From positions 168,501-232,500 of the forward strand of contig NZ_JAMLIE010000003.1 in the NCBI RefSeq assembly GCF_023954335.1: DNA of 64,000 nt, given 5' to 3'. The notes under the pieces were generated by a model that was not told where the DNA came from, searched no databases, and was given only the letters and a program-made list of their open reading frames with translations. A program made the translations under genes and the position numbers. The DNA is from Aquamicrobium sp. (GTDB lineage Bacteria; Pseudomonadota; Alphaproteobacteria; Rhizobiales; Rhizobiaceae). Positions 44,844-53,879 of this stretch are shown in pieces. The stretch's first letter is position 1, and the number at the start of each line of letters is the position of its first letter.

Positions 44844-44996
44844 ATGTGCCTGTGCACTGGAACGCCCGGCCCGGACGATCCCGTCCGGGCGGCCGAGGAA
44901 GCCGGCGGCAAACGCGCCGGCGCGGTCCTCTACCTCGCGTTCATCGCCGCGCTGGCCGTCAACCTGACGGCCTCCATCGCCTTTCTCGCGCGCTGA
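44844..44996 (+). CDS. Small single-pass membrane protein
   Basis: 50 aa, MCLCTGTPGPDD at the start, then a 20-residue hydrophobic segment from about residue 28 (AVLYLAFIAALAVNLTASIA) ending FLAR. It follows the TPR gene by 13 bases and stops 22 bases before the end of the convergent molybdoenzyme gene. The N-terminal CxC pair is notable. Without comparison data it could be a chance frame; the intact membrane helix and the operon-like spacing argue for a real gene. Confidence 0.45.
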   Translation: MCLCTGTPGPDDPVRAAEEAGGKRAGAVLYLAFIAALAVNLTASIAFLAR

Positions 44997-45018
44997 AGGC
45001 GGATACGGCCGGCAGCCC

Positions 45019-47292
45019 TCACCCGTTGCTGATGCCGCGCGGCGGCCGGTCGATGGTCAGCGGCGGCAACGGGCCGTCCCAGCGCGCGATGCGCACCAGC
45101 GCGGTGTGGGCGATGTTGCCCTGCGCCATGCCCGACGTTCCCTTGTCGATCGTCAGCACGTTGGGGTTGCCGTGCGCCTCCAGCCATGCGCCGTCGACGA
45201 TCTGCGGATCGTACCAGGCGCCTGTCGGCAGCACGACGCAGTCGCGGCGCATGCCCTCGTCGAAGCGCACGCCGGCGAGGCAGGCGCCGCGCGCGTTCCA
45301 CAGCCGCATCACCTCGCCTTCCTTCAGGCCGTGGCGCGCGGCGGTGTCGGGATGGAGATAGCCCGCCTCGCGCCCGGCGGTCTTGTCGGCCAGCGCCTCG
45401 GAGCCGCGGTCGTTCTGGGCATGGAGCCTTGTGTCGGGCTGGTTGGAGACGAGGTGGAGTTCGTCCTCCGCGGCATCGAGAAGGCTTTCGGCTGGCGGGA
45501 GCCAGGCCGGATGGCCGGGACAGTCGTCCATGGCGAAACCGGCGATCCGCTCGCTCGCCAGCGTGATGCGCCCCGATTCCGTGCGCAGGGGATTGGCCTG
45601 CGGGTCGGCGACGAAGCCGGACAGCGGGTTCTGCGGCTCCGCCGCCAGCGGCACGTCGAAGCGGCCGACGGCGCGGAAGGTCTCGAAATCCGGCAGCGCG
45701 AAGCCCGCCCGCTGCGCCACCCCTTGCGAGCGCGCCCACAGGTGGCGCAGCCAGCCCTCGGCGTCGCGCCCCTCGGTGAAGGCCTCGGCGAGGCCGAGCC
45801 GTTCGGCGAGCCCGGCGAAGATGGCGTAGTCGTCGCGCGCCTCGCCCATCGGCGCGCGGATGCGCGACATCCACAGGAGCACCGGATCGCGGCGGTTGAC
45901 CATCACGTCCTCGCGCTCGAACGGCGTTGTCGCCGGCAGCACGATGTCGGCGCGGCGCGCCGTCGCCGTCCAGCTATGCTCGTTGACGATCACCGTCTCG
46001 GAGCGCTTCCACGCCTCGTCCAGACGCCGCAGATCCTGATGGTGGTGGAACGGGTTGCCGCCCGTCCACCAGACGAGGCGGATGTCGGGATAGACGCGAT
46101 GCTGGAGATTGTAGGTATAGGCCTCGCCCGGCCTGAGCAGCATGTCGGCGATCCGCGCCACCGGGATGTAGTCGCGCACCGGATTGACGCCCTGCGGCAT
46201 CGATGGCCAGTCGACCAGCGGGGCGTCGCGCCCCACCGGCGTCGTGCTGCCGTAGCCGAAGGCGAAGCCGCAGCCGGGCCGGCCGATCTGGCCGATGACC
46301 GAGGCGAGCGCCAGCCCCGCCCACAGCGGCTGCTCGCCATGGTCGGCGCGCTGCATGCCCCAAGTGAGCGACACCATGGAGCGTCTTTCGGTCAGCTCCA
46401 GCGCCAGCGCGCGGATCGTCGGCGCGTCGATGTCGCACAGCGCCGCCGCCCATTCGGCCGTCTTCGGAACGCCGTCGCTCTCGCCGGAAAGATAGGCGCG
46501 CAGCGTCTCCCAGCCGGCGGTGCAGCGGGCGAGGAAGGCGCGGTCCTCGCGCCCCGCGGCGACGATCTCGAAGGCGAGCGCCAGCATCAGCGCGACGTCG
46601 GTGCCGGGGCGGATAGGCAGCCATTCGGCCCCGTCGAGGTCGCCGCGGCGCGGCGAGACGTTGACGAGCCGCACCTTGCCCGCGGCGAGGTCGCCGAGCC
46701 AGCGACCGACCTCGTGCCGCGTGGTGCCGGAAGAGGCGACCTGCGCGGTTCGCGGCGAGATCCCGCCGAAAGCCAGCACCAGCTCGCAATGCCGGCGCAC
46801 CTCGGAAAAGCTCGTCACCACGTCCTGGAACTCGCGGTTCGAGAGCCCGAGGAGATGCGGGAACATCACCTCGGCGGCGGCGTGGGAATAGGTGTCGCGC
46901 GCGCCGACGAAGCCGCCGGCGAGGTTGAGGAAGCGGCGGAGCTGGCTCTGCGCATGGTGGAAGCGGCCGGCGCTGGCCCAGCCATAGGAACCGGCGAAGA
47001 TCGCGCCGTTGCCGAACGTGCCGCGCACGCGCTCCACCTCGCCCGCAGCGAGGTCGAGGACCGCGTCCCACTCCATCTCGACATAGGAATCGATGCCGCG
47101 CCCCGCGCCCCGGTCGCCGTCCAGCCAGCCGCGGCGCACTGCCGGGCGCAGGATGCGGCTTTGCCTGTCGGTCGCGGCCGAGAGCCAGCCGCGGCCGATG
47201 CGCGAGGGTTGCGGGTCGTCCTCCAGCGGCGCCAGCGCCGTGCCACCGTCGACGACCCTGTAGGCGCCCCAATGCGCCGCGGTATAGGCCAT
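45019..47292 (-). CDS. Molybdopterin oxidoreductase, biotin/methionine S-oxide reductase (BisC) type
   Basis: 757 aa. The N-terminus AAHWGAYRV and the motif ILRPAVRRGWLDG match the DMSO/TMAO/biotin-sulfoxide reductase branch; the molybdenum ligand is likely S102 in GSYGWASAGR. NPFHHHQDLRR and MPGD-like C-terminal bis-MGD-binding segments follow. There is no N-terminal Tat signal and no Fe-S cysteine motif, so it should be cytoplasmic, like BisC. It is the last gene of the seven-gene operon starting with metY, pointing to reduction of an S-oxide or N-oxide. Confidence 0.9.
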   Translation of the reverse strand: MAYTAAHWGAYRVVDGGTALAPLEDDPQPSRIGRGWLSAATDRQSRILRPAVRRGWLDGDRGAGRGIDSYVEMEWDAVLDLAAGEVERVRGTFGNGAIFAGSYGWASAGRFHHAQSQLRRFLNLAGGFVGARDTYSHAAAEVMFPHLLGLSNREFQDVVTSFSEVRRHCELVLAFGGISPRTAQVASSGTTRHEVGRWLGDLAAGKVRLVNVSPRRGDLDGAEWLPIRPGTDVALMLALAFEIVAAGREDRAFLARCTAGWETLRAYLSGESDGVPKTAEWAAALCDIDAPTIRALALELTERRSMVSLTWGMQRADHGEQPLWAGLALASVIGQIGRPGCGFAFGYGSTTPVGRDAPLVDWPSMPQGVNPVRDYIPVARIADMLLRPGEAYTYNLQHRVYPDIRLVWWTGGNPFHHHQDLRRLDEAWKRSETVIVNEHSWTATARRADIVLPATTPFEREDVMVNRRDPVLLWMSRIRAPMGEARDDYAIFAGLAERLGLAEAFTEGRDAEGWLRHLWARSQGVAQRAGFALPDFETFRAVGRFDVPLAAEPQNPLSGFVADPQANPLRTESGRITLASERIAGFAMDDCPGHPAWLPPAESLLDAAEDELHLVSNQPDTRLHAQNDRGSEALADKTAGREAGYLHPDTAARHGLKEGEVMRLWNARGACLAGVRFDEGMRRDCVVLPTGAWYDPQIVDGAWLEAHGNPNVLTIDKGTSGMAQGNIAHTALVRIARWDGPLPPLTIDRPPRGISNG

Positions 47293-47301
47293 GCGTCCTC
47301 C

Positions 47302-48360
47302 TTACAGGCGCGGGTCGAAGATCACCTTGACCTGCAACACGCCGGGTATCGGCTGGCGGTCGAGCGCCTCCTCGAACGCCTCCAGCGGATAGACTTGCGT
47401 GACGCAGGCCTCGCCGTCAATCAGCCCGCGCGCCATCAGGTCGAGCGCGACGGCGTAGGTGAAGGGCGCGAGGCGGCTGCCGAGGATGTTCAGCTCCTTG
47501 AATTCGCCGAGCGCGTTGAGGTCGATCTCGGCTTTCCGCCTGTAGACGCCGGACACGACGATGGTGCCACGCTTGCGGATCAGGTCGAGGCCGGCCTGGA
47601 ACGCTTCCGTGTGGCCCGACGCCTCGAGGAACACGTCGGCGCCGCGCCCGCCGGTCAGGTCGGCGACGGCGGCCTTGAGCGCCGGATCGTCGGGATGGAA
47701 GACGAGGTCCGCTCCGAGCCTGAGGCCGAGCGCCCGCTTCGCCGCGCCGGGATTGACGAGGATCAGCTTGCGCGGCGTCCTGAGCCTCGCGGCCTGAAGC
47801 ATGCCGAGGCCGAGCGGCCCGGCACCCGAAACGACGACCACGTCGCCGAACCCGATCCCGGCGCGCTCGACGCTATGGATGGCGTTGGCCAGCGGCTCGG
47901 CATAGCAGGCCGCCTTGTCGGACACCGCGTCCGGCACCTTGTGGACCACGGCGTTCGCCGGATAGATCATGTACTCGGCCCAGCCGCCGTCGCGCGTCAC
48001 GCCGATCACCTCCGGCGCGTCGGAAAGGTGGTAGAGGCCGCGCTGGCGGAAGAAGTCGTTGCCGCGCGTGACGTTGAGCTCGGCCACGGCGCGCTGGCCG
48101 AGGGCCAGCCCGTGCAATTCGCCCGCGCCCTCGCCCAACTCGACCACGGTGCCGGTGAATTCATGGCCGGGCGTGAACGGAAACGCCAGCCGCCACGGCC
48201 CGCTCCCGTCCCACATCGCCCGGTCGGTGGCGCAGATGCCACTGGCGTCGACCCTGACCAGCACCTCGCCGGGCCCTGGAACCGGCACCGGCGCGTCGGC
48301 CACGAACCGGTGCTGCCGCCCGAACCCGAAGCAGCGCACCGCTTTCATCGTCGTTCCCAT
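47302..48360 (-). CDS. Zinc-type medium-chain alcohol dehydrogenase family protein
   Basis: 352 aa. The catalytic zinc ligands are C43 in SGICATDR and H66-E67 in PGHEFTG, and the cofactor motif is GAGPLGLGML near residue 178. The four cysteines of the structural zinc lobe are missing: that region reads NVTRGNDFFRQRGLYHL. It probably oxidises an alcohol or polyol with NAD(P). It lies 9 bases before the molybdoenzyme gene and 60 bases after the small membrane protein, so both enzymes are part of the sulfur-type operon. Confidence 0.9.
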   Translation of the reverse strand: MGTTMKAVRCFGFGRQHRFVADAPVPVPGPGEVLVRVDASGICATDRAMWDGSGPWRLAFPFTPGHEFTGTVVELGEGAGELHGLALGQRAVAELNVTRGNDFFRQRGLYHLSDAPEVIGVTRDGGWAEYMIYPANAVVHKVPDAVSDKAACYAEPLANAIHSVERAGIGFGDVVVVSGAGPLGLGMLQAARLRTPRKLILVNPGAAKRALGLRLGADLVFHPDDPALKAAVADLTGGRGADVFLEASGHTEAFQAGLDLIRKRGTIVVSGVYRRKAEIDLNALGEFKELNILGSRLAPFTYAVALDLMARGLIDGEACVTQVYPLEAFEEALDRQPIPGVLQVKVIFDPRL

Positions 48361-48420
48361 CGCGTGTTCTCCTCCCCTCCTCCGGCCCGCCCCGCGCGCG
48401 GCGGCGGGCCTCCTTCACCC

Positions 48421-48732
48421 CTATTCGCGCCCGCGCCCTGCCGAGCCGGCCAGCAGCGCCGCGGCGATGACGGCCGCGCCGCTCCAGAACAGTTCCGCCG
48501 AATAGCGGCGGATGCCGAGGATGTGCCATTCCGAGCACAGCGACATGGCGAGGGAGCACAGGTCCGAGGTCCGCAGCAGGCAGGCCACGGTCCTGTGCGG
48601 CGCCATGCCGGTGCTGGCGATCACCTGGCCGTAGACCACGGCCCACCATGCGACAGCGACGGCGACCAGCGCCGCGCCGAGGATTTCCAACGCCGGGACG
48701 AGGCGCGGCGGAAGGGACATGCCGGGCTTCAT
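48421..48732 (-). CDS. Small membrane protein of unknown function in the ABC operon
   Basis: 103 aa with two hydrophobic segments (about residues 16-36 and 85-97). Between them lies a cysteine-rich stretch, ACLLRTSDLCSLAMSLCSEW. Its start overlaps the ATPase stop by 4 bases (ATGA), so it is translated with the transporter. I do not recognise a family. It could be an auxiliary subunit of the transporter or an electron-transfer/anchor partner for the two downstream enzymes; neither is shown. Confidence 0.72.
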   Translation of the reverse strand: MKPGMSLPPRLVPALEILGAALVAVAVAWWAVVYGQVIASTGMAPHRTVACLLRTSDLCSLAMSLCSEWHILGIRRYSAELFWSGAAVIAAALLAGSAGRGRE

Positions 48733-49523
48733 CCGCCATATCCCATGATCGCCAGAATATCGTGGCGCAGCCGCACGATCTCGCCGTCCTCGCGCCGCCG
48801 CGGATGCGGCAGGCCGACGGCGATGTCGGCCTTGATCCGCGCCGGCCGGTCGGAAAGCACGATCACCCGGTTGGCGAGGAGCAGCGCCTCCTCCACGTCG
48901 TGGGTGACGAGAAGCGCGGTGTAGCCAGCCTCCTGCCACAGCTTCAGAAGCTCGTCCTGCATGGCGAGCCGCGTCAGCGAGTCGAGCTTGCCGAGCGGCT
49001 CGTCGAGCAGGAGCAGGAGCGGGTCGTTGACCAGCGCGCGGGCGAGCGCGGCGCGCTGCGCCATGCCGCCGGAGAGCTGGTGCGGATAGGCCCCGGCGAA
49101 GGCGGAAAGCCCGACGAGGGCGAGCGCGGCGTCGATGCGCGCCTGCGCCTGCACTGCAACGCCGCGCGCCTGCGGCCCGGTGGCGACGTTGTCGCGCACG
49201 CTGCGCCAGGGAAACAGCGTCGGGTCCTGGAACACCAGCACGCGCGACGGGTCAGGGCCGGCGATGGCCGCGCCGTTCGCCAGCACCGCGCCGGCGGCCG
49301 GCGCATCGAGGCCGGCGGCGAGCCGCAGGAGGGTCGACTTGCCGCAGCCCGAAGGCCCGAGCAGCGCGACGAAATCGCCGGGCGCGATGTCGAGGTCTAT
49401 CCCTTCCAGCACCGGCAGCGGCGCGCCGTCGAGGCGGAACGCGTGCGAGACGCCGCGGAACGACAGGGAAAGCCCCGCCTCCGCCGCCGCGCCGACAGGC
49501 TGCGATGCGGGCGCGGCTACCAT
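48729..49523 (-). CDS. ABC transporter ATP-binding protein, nitrate/sulfonate/taurine type
   Basis: 264 aa from ATG 49523. Walker A GPSGCGKST lies near residue 57, the Q-loop in VFQDPTLFPWRSVRDN (the LFPW form typical of SsuB/TauB), the signature LSGGMAQR near residue 150 and Walker B LLLLDEPLGKLD near residue 170. It overlaps the permease stop by 7 bases. The upstream in-frame extension is a shadow of the permease. Confidence 0.92.
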   Translation of the reverse strand: MVAAPASQPVGAAAEAGLSLSFRGVSHAFRLDGAPLPVLEGIDLDIAPGDFVALLGPSGCGKSTLLRLAAGLDAPAAGAVLANGAAIAGPDPSRVLVFQDPTLFPWRSVRDNVATGPQARGVAVQAQARIDAALALVGLSAFAGAYPHQLSGGMAQRAALARALVNDPLLLLLDEPLGKLDSLTRLAMQDELLKLWQEAGYTALLVTHDVEEALLLANRVIVLSDRPARIKADIAVGLPHPRRREDGEIVRLRHDILAIMGYGG

Positions 49524-50521
49524 TGCACCACCCCCTTCTGCCACGCCAGCACGCGGTCGCGCACGACAAAGAGCAGCTTGACCAGCCCGGAGCACAGCAG
49601 CGCCATGATGATGAGCATGGCGTAGACATTGGCGTAGGCCGAATAGGCGGTCTGGAACTGGAGATACCAGCCGAGGCCGTATTTCGCCCCCAGCATCTCG
49701 GCCACCACCAGCACGGCGAAGGAATAATAAAGGCCCATGAAAAGGCCGACGAAGACGTTGGGCAGCGCGGCCGGGATGGCGACGCGCAGGACGAGGAAGC
49801 GGCTGCCCGCCCCCAGCATGCGCGCGACATCGTAGTAGGCGCGGTTGACCTGGTTGACGCCCGACGCCGTCAGGATCGCCACCGGAATGCCGGAGGCGAG
49901 CGCCACGAGGAAGATCGAGGCCTGGAAGGTGGACGGGAACAGGAAGAAGGTCGCCGGGATCCACGCGCTAGCCGGCACCGGCCCGATGAGCTTCAGGAGC
50001 GGCATGCCCCAGTAGGAAAAGCCGCGCGACCAGCCGAGCCCGACACCGATGACGAAGCCGACGGCAATGCCGGAGAAGAAGCCCAGCGTCCAAAGCCGCG
50101 CCGTATAGGCGATGCAGATCGCGATACGCTCCCAGTCGACGATGTAGACGTGAAGCAGCCCGTGCGGCGGCGAGAAGAACGGCTTCGGCAGCCAGCCGAG
50201 CTTGGCAGTCACCAGCTCCCACAGCGCGAACCAGACGCCGAGCGCGATCATCCACGGGCCGTAATAGGCGACGGCGTCGCGCGAGCGGCCCAGCCTGTCG
50301 ATGCCGAACGCCAAGAGGACGAAGATCGCCGCTCCGGCGACGAGCAGGCCGGCGAAGATGTCGCGGCTGCCCCACGGGATGATGTCGGGCAGGCCGAGGG
50401 TGATGCCCGCCGCCGTCAGCCACGTCGCTGCGGCCCAAAGCCCGGGCCACCATAGCGATTGCGCGAGCGCGGGCGGGGCATAGCCCCCGCCCGCCGCGCC
50501 GGTTTCCGTCACCGTGCTCAC
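49517..50521 (-). CDS. ABC transporter permease, nitrate/sulfonate/taurine type
   Basis: 334 aa from GTG 50521, with GAGGGA upstream. The N-terminal 100 residues carry two or three extra membrane helices not found in short SsuC proteins, and the C-terminal part is the usual permease with the IGPVPASAWIPATFFLF segment and a YYDVARMLGAGSRFLVLRVAIP coupling loop. It partners the ATPase and the Tat-exported binding protein. The larger size is a distinguishing feature. Confidence 0.88.
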   Translation of the reverse strand: MSTVTETGAAGGGYAPPALAQSLWWPGLWAAATWLTAAGITLGLPDIIPWGSRDIFAGLLVAGAAIFVLLAFGIDRLGRSRDAVAYYGPWMIALGVWFALWELVTAKLGWLPKPFFSPPHGLLHVYIVDWERIAICIAYTARLWTLGFFSGIAVGFVIGVGLGWSRGFSYWGMPLLKLIGPVPASAWIPATFFLFPSTFQASIFLVALASGIPVAILTASGVNQVNRAYYDVARMLGAGSRFLVLRVAIPAALPNVFVGLFMGLYYSFAVLVVAEMLGAKYGLGWYLQFQTAYSAYANVYAMLIIMALLCSGLVKLLFVVRDRVLAWQKGVVQW

Positions 50522-50538
50522 CGATGCTTCCCTCGCGG

Positions 50539-51579
50539 TCAGGCGAGGATGTCGACCGTGACGCGCTCGGCGAGTTCGCGCCGGTCGGTCGTCGGGTCGA
50601 GCACCGTGATGAGCGCGAGGTCGTCCGCCGCCCACTCCACCTGATCGACCAGCGCCTTGCCGATCGGGTGGTTGTGGTTGTCCCACGAGGCGATGTTGTC
50701 GCGGATGTCCTCGAACGGGAAGCCGGGATTGAGGTTCTTGACGAACCAGTCGGCGACCCGGTCGGGGTCGGCGGCCGCCAGCTCGTGCAGCTCGATATTG
50801 GCCTCGGCCAGCCGGCGCACGGCGTCGCGGTTGGCCTCGAGGAACTTCGCGTTGACGCCGAGCACGCAGCACACCGCGCCGTCGAACACGCCGCTCTGGG
50901 TGTTGTAGACTTCCGTCAAATCGAACTTCTTCTTGTGGGCGTAGGCCCATGGATCGAGATGGGCGAGCGCGTCGGCCTCGCCGCGCCCGACCACCTCGCC
51001 GACGAGGTCGAACGGCACATTGAGCCATTCCACGTCGCGCTCGGGGTCGAGGCCGGCCTTGGCCAGCGCCACCTGGAACGAGTGCTTCGGCGGGCTGGCG
51101 ACATCATAGGAGGCGATTTTCTTGCCCTTCAGGTCTTCCAGCTTCTCGATGCCGGACGACTTCGCGGCGAGAAGACGGGTGCAGCCGCCATGCGAGCCGA
51201 CGAACAGCCTGACATCCAGCCCCTGCTCCAGCGGCTTGACCCAGTCGTAGAGCAGGCCCGCGCCCGCGTCGGTCTTGTCGGTGGCGATGGACTGGATCAG
51301 CGTCTGACCGCTCGCGCCCTGATAGAACAGCTCGACGTCGAGGCCGTGCCTGGCATAGACGCCTTCGGCGACGCCGAACGCCACCGGCGAGTGGCAGGCG
51401 GCGAACTCGGTCCATGACAGGCGCAGCTTCGTCGCGTTGCCTGCCGTGGCGTGGCCCCGCAGCGGGTTGGCGAGGAGCCCGCCCGCCACCGCCGCCGCGC
51501 CGAGGGCGCCGGCCGTGCCGATGAACCCGCGCCGGGAGATTCCCGCCGCACCCGTCTTTCCTGGAAGTCTGTCGCTCAT
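50539..51579 (-). CDS. ABC transporter substrate-binding protein, nitrate/sulfonate type, Tat-exported
   Basis: 346 aa from ATG 51579. A twin-arginine signal (SRRGFIG, residues 15-21) is followed by a hydrophobic, Ala/Gly-rich stretch. The mature domain has the NMT1/SsuA-like pattern (AFGVAEGVYARHGLDVELF; DVEWLNVPFDLVGEVVGRGEADA). Tat export suggests folding or cofactor/metal binding before export. It is second in the operon, 29 bases behind metY. The ligand is presumed to be an organosulfur compound. Confidence 0.9.
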   Translation of the reverse strand: MSDRLPGKTGAAGISRRGFIGTAGALGAAAVAGGLLANPLRGHATAGNATKLRLSWTEFAACHSPVAFGVAEGVYARHGLDVELFYQGASGQTLIQSIATDKTDAGAGLLYDWVKPLEQGLDVRLFVGSHGGCTRLLAAKSSGIEKLEDLKGKKIASYDVASPPKHSFQVALAKAGLDPERDVEWLNVPFDLVGEVVGRGEADALAHLDPWAYAHKKKFDLTEVYNTQSGVFDGAVCCVLGVNAKFLEANRDAVRRLAEANIELHELAAADPDRVADWFVKNLNPGFPFEDIRDNIASWDNHNHPIGKALVDQVEWAADDLALITVLDPTTDRRELAERVTVDILA

Positions 51580-51608
51580 GTCGTTGTCCTTTCGTCGATG
51601 GGAATGGC

Positions 51609-52907
51609 TCACGCCTTGTCGAGCGCCTGGGCGAGGTCGAGGATGATGTCGTCGGCATCCTCGATGCCGATCGAAAGCCGCACATAGCCGGGCGTCACGC
51701 CGGCCGAGAGCTGGTTCTCGTCGGAGAGCTGGGAATGGGTGGTGGTCGCCGGGTGGATCGCCAGCGAGCGCGCGTCGCCGATATTGGCGACGTGGTAGAA
51801 AAGCTGGAGCGCGTCGATGAAGCGCCGGCCCGCCTCGCGCCCGCCCTTCAGCTCGAAGCCGACCAGCGCGCCGTAGCTGCCGGGCCGGAGATAGGCGTCG
51901 GCCCGGCGCTTTTCCTCGCCGGTCTGGAAGCGCGGAAAGATCACCTTCCCGACCTTGGGGTGGTTGTGCAGGAAGTCGGCGACCTTGATCGCGTTGCTGT
52001 TGTGCTGGCGGATGCGCAGCGGCAGCGTCTCCAACCCCTGGATCAGCAGGAAGGCGTTGAACGGGCTGATCGCGGCGCCGACGTCGCGCAGCAGCACCGT
52101 GCGCACGCGCAGGGCGTAGGCGATGGGGCCGAGCGGCTGCGCCGCCTCGACCCAGACTTTGCCGTGATAGGACGGGTCCGGCGCGTTGAGCGTCGCGAAG
52201 CGCGCCGCGTGCTCCTCCCACGGGAAGTTGCCGCCGTCGACGATGGCGCCGCCGATGGTGGTGCCGTGGCCGCCGATATATTTCGTCGCCGAGTAGACCA
52301 CGACGGCCGCGCCGTGCTCCAGCGGCCGGATGACCAGCGGGGCCGCCGTGTTGTCGACGATCAGCGGCACGCCGAGCGAGCGGCCGATATCCGCCACCTC
52401 GCGGATGGGAAACACGTTCAGCTTCGGGTTGGGCAGCGCCTCCGCGTAATAGGCGCGGGTGCGCTCGTCGGTGGCGCGGCGGAAATTCTCCGGGTCCGCG
52501 GGGTCGACGAACCGCACCTCGACGCCGAAATGCTTCAACGACGCGGCGAACAGCGCCCATGTCCCGCCATAGAGATCGGTCGAGGAGACGATATTGTCGC
52601 CCGCCCCGGCGAGGTTGAGGATGGAGAAGGCCGACGCCGTCTGTCCCGAAGCCACCGCCACCGCCGCCGCGCCGCCTTCCAGCGCCGCCAGCCGCGTCTC
52701 GAACGCGTCCTGCGTCGGGTTGGAGACGCGGGTGTAGATGTGGCCGATCTCGTCGAGCGCGAACAGCCGGTCGGCGTGGCCGGTGTCCTGGAACTGGTAG
52801 GAGGTGGTCTGGTAGATCGGCACCGCGACGGCGCCGCTCGCCTGGTCGGCGCGGTAGGCTCCGCCATGGAGGGCGATCGTCTCGGGTTTCAGGTGCTCAA
52901 GCGTCAT
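51609..52907 (-). CDS. metY: O-acetylhomoserine aminocarboxypropyltransferase (sulfhydrylase)
   Basis: 432 aa from ATG 52907. The PLP lysine is K209 in VYSATKYIGGHGTTIGG, and the Cys/Met-metabolism signature and QNSNAIKVADFL-like RQHNSNAIKV near residue 295 fit MetY. It joins O-acetylhomoserine with sulfide or methanethiol, giving homocysteine or methionine. A 72-residue upstream extension of the frame to 53123 is AT-rich and not family-like. As the first gene of the operon it would assimilate the reduced sulfur delivered by the transporter and the redox enzymes downstream. Confidence 0.93.
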   Translation of the reverse strand: MTLEHLKPETIALHGGAYRADQASGAVAVPIYQTTSYQFQDTGHADRLFALDEIGHIYTRVSNPTQDAFETRLAALEGGAAAVAVASGQTASAFSILNLAGAGDNIVSSTDLYGGTWALFAASLKHFGVEVRFVDPADPENFRRATDERTRAYYAEALPNPKLNVFPIREVADIGRSLGVPLIVDNTAAPLVIRPLEHGAAVVVYSATKYIGGHGTTIGGAIVDGGNFPWEEHAARFATLNAPDPSYHGKVWVEAAQPLGPIAYALRVRTVLLRDVGAAISPFNAFLLIQGLETLPLRIRQHNSNAIKVADFLHNHPKVGKVIFPRFQTGEEKRRADAYLRPGSYGALVGFELKGGREAGRRFIDALQLFYHVANIGDARSLAIHPATTTHSQLSDENQLSAGVTPGYVRLSIGIEDADDIILDLAQALDKA

Positions 52908-53417
52908 GGCGGTATCCGTCGAAAGGAGGGCGTGTCGGTCAGGCGTCGCGGCGGGAGGACTCGCGCGCCACTTCGAGAAGGCATTGCGCAATCTGATGCC
53001 CCTCAGGATGGAAAAGAAGAAATCCAGAATCGAGGAAGCATAGCTCCGAAGGAAATTTCGTCTCCATCCGGAGATTTTCAGTATTGTATTCTCCATCCCG
53101 GAATGATTTTCCTCGTAGATCACGGAAGCTTCTCAACTCCGTCTCCGTCTCTTCTTGGTTCATCGCCGGATACGATCACACACGGATCGGCGTTTGCCGA
53201 TGTCGATGCCGACCAAAACCGGGGCGGGTCGGTAAAAATTCCACCTGTCCGGATCGTGATTGCAGGCAAATCTTTTTTGTGGGGGGACGAAACCGGATGC
53301 GGCCCGGGCCGCGTGGGGAGGGAGGAATTTTCTCCCGCCCGCCCCCGGCGCGACCGGCCGGTTTCTCCTGTCGCCCGCCGCGCGGCGCTAGACTTGCGCC
53401 CGCAAAGGAGGGACGAC
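52908..53417. promoter_or_regulatory. Regulatory gap upstream of metY with a direct repeat
   Basis: About 510 bases without a supported gene, clearly more AT-rich than its flanks. TCTCCATCCGG at 53061-53071 recurs as TCTCCATCCCGG at 53090-53101, 29 bases apart, with a TACAAT-like minus-strand -10 between them. This would suit a LysR/CysB-type activator site for the metY operon. I looked for SAM-II or SAM/SAH-type riboswitch features here and could not recognise any. Short open frames on both strands look random. Confidence 0.4.
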
Positions 53418-53740
53418 ATGCCCCATATCAGCCAGATCGACCATGCGAGCGCGCCGGACGACGTGCGCGCCGCCCATGACGAGGAGGTGCGCAAGCGCGG
53501 CCACGTCACCAACATGAAGCGCACGCTCATGCATTCGCCGCCGGCCTACCGCGCCTACATGGAATGGTACACGCTGCGCGACGAGCTGGCGAAGGCGCTG
53601 CCGGAGCGCGCCTTCTGGCTCTTCTCGCACGCCATCTCGGCTGAGAGCGACTGCCTGATCTGCACGCTGTTCTTCCGCCGCGCGCTGATCGACGCCGGCT
53701 TCTCGCCCGAGGAGTTCGAGCCGACCGGAGAGGAGCAGCT
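53418..53740 (+). pseudogene. Carboxymuconolactone decarboxylase (AhpD-like) family gene, 3' end lost to IS21
   Basis: The ATG at 53418 has AAAGGAGGG upstream. The first 107 residues match the CMD/peroxidase-related family, including the redox CxxC in DCLICTLFF near residue 86. At 53741 the frame runs into the end of the IS21-family element and continues for 18 foreign codons to a stop at 53795. The normal tail of about 30 residues after EEQLV is missing and is not found at the other end of the IS, so it was deleted. Confidence 0.8.
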
Positions 53741-53879
53741 TGTCAACGGCGGTCGGAATCCGGACCAGCGTGGCGGAGTAAAAGCAGGCCATTGAGGTCT
53801 TGGCGCTGGCCGCTCGCGAGCGCGCTTCCACATTGCGCCGTAGCGAGCGAGCGGCCCTTTGAATCTGGAAGAACGAAGC

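Noticed and set aside
45106..48924. 1272-aa plus-strand open frame
   Set aside because: It is antisense to the molybdoenzyme, dehydrogenase and small membrane genes, which have clear family motifs; the translation is Arg/Ala/Gly-rich shadow sequence typical of high-GC DNA.
52939..53163. 74-aa minus-strand frame ahead of metY
   Set aside because: No ribosome binding site or domain, and it lies in the AT-rich regulatory gap with the direct repeat.
51735..53417. Long plus-strand frame upstream of the CMD gene
   Set aside because: It is antisense to metY; only the part from ATG 53418, which has a ribosome binding site and CMD motifs, is kept.
52908..53417. SAM-type riboswitch upstream of metY
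   Set aside because: Expected in alphaproteobacteria, but no recognisable aptamer core was seen; a covariance-model search would settle it.
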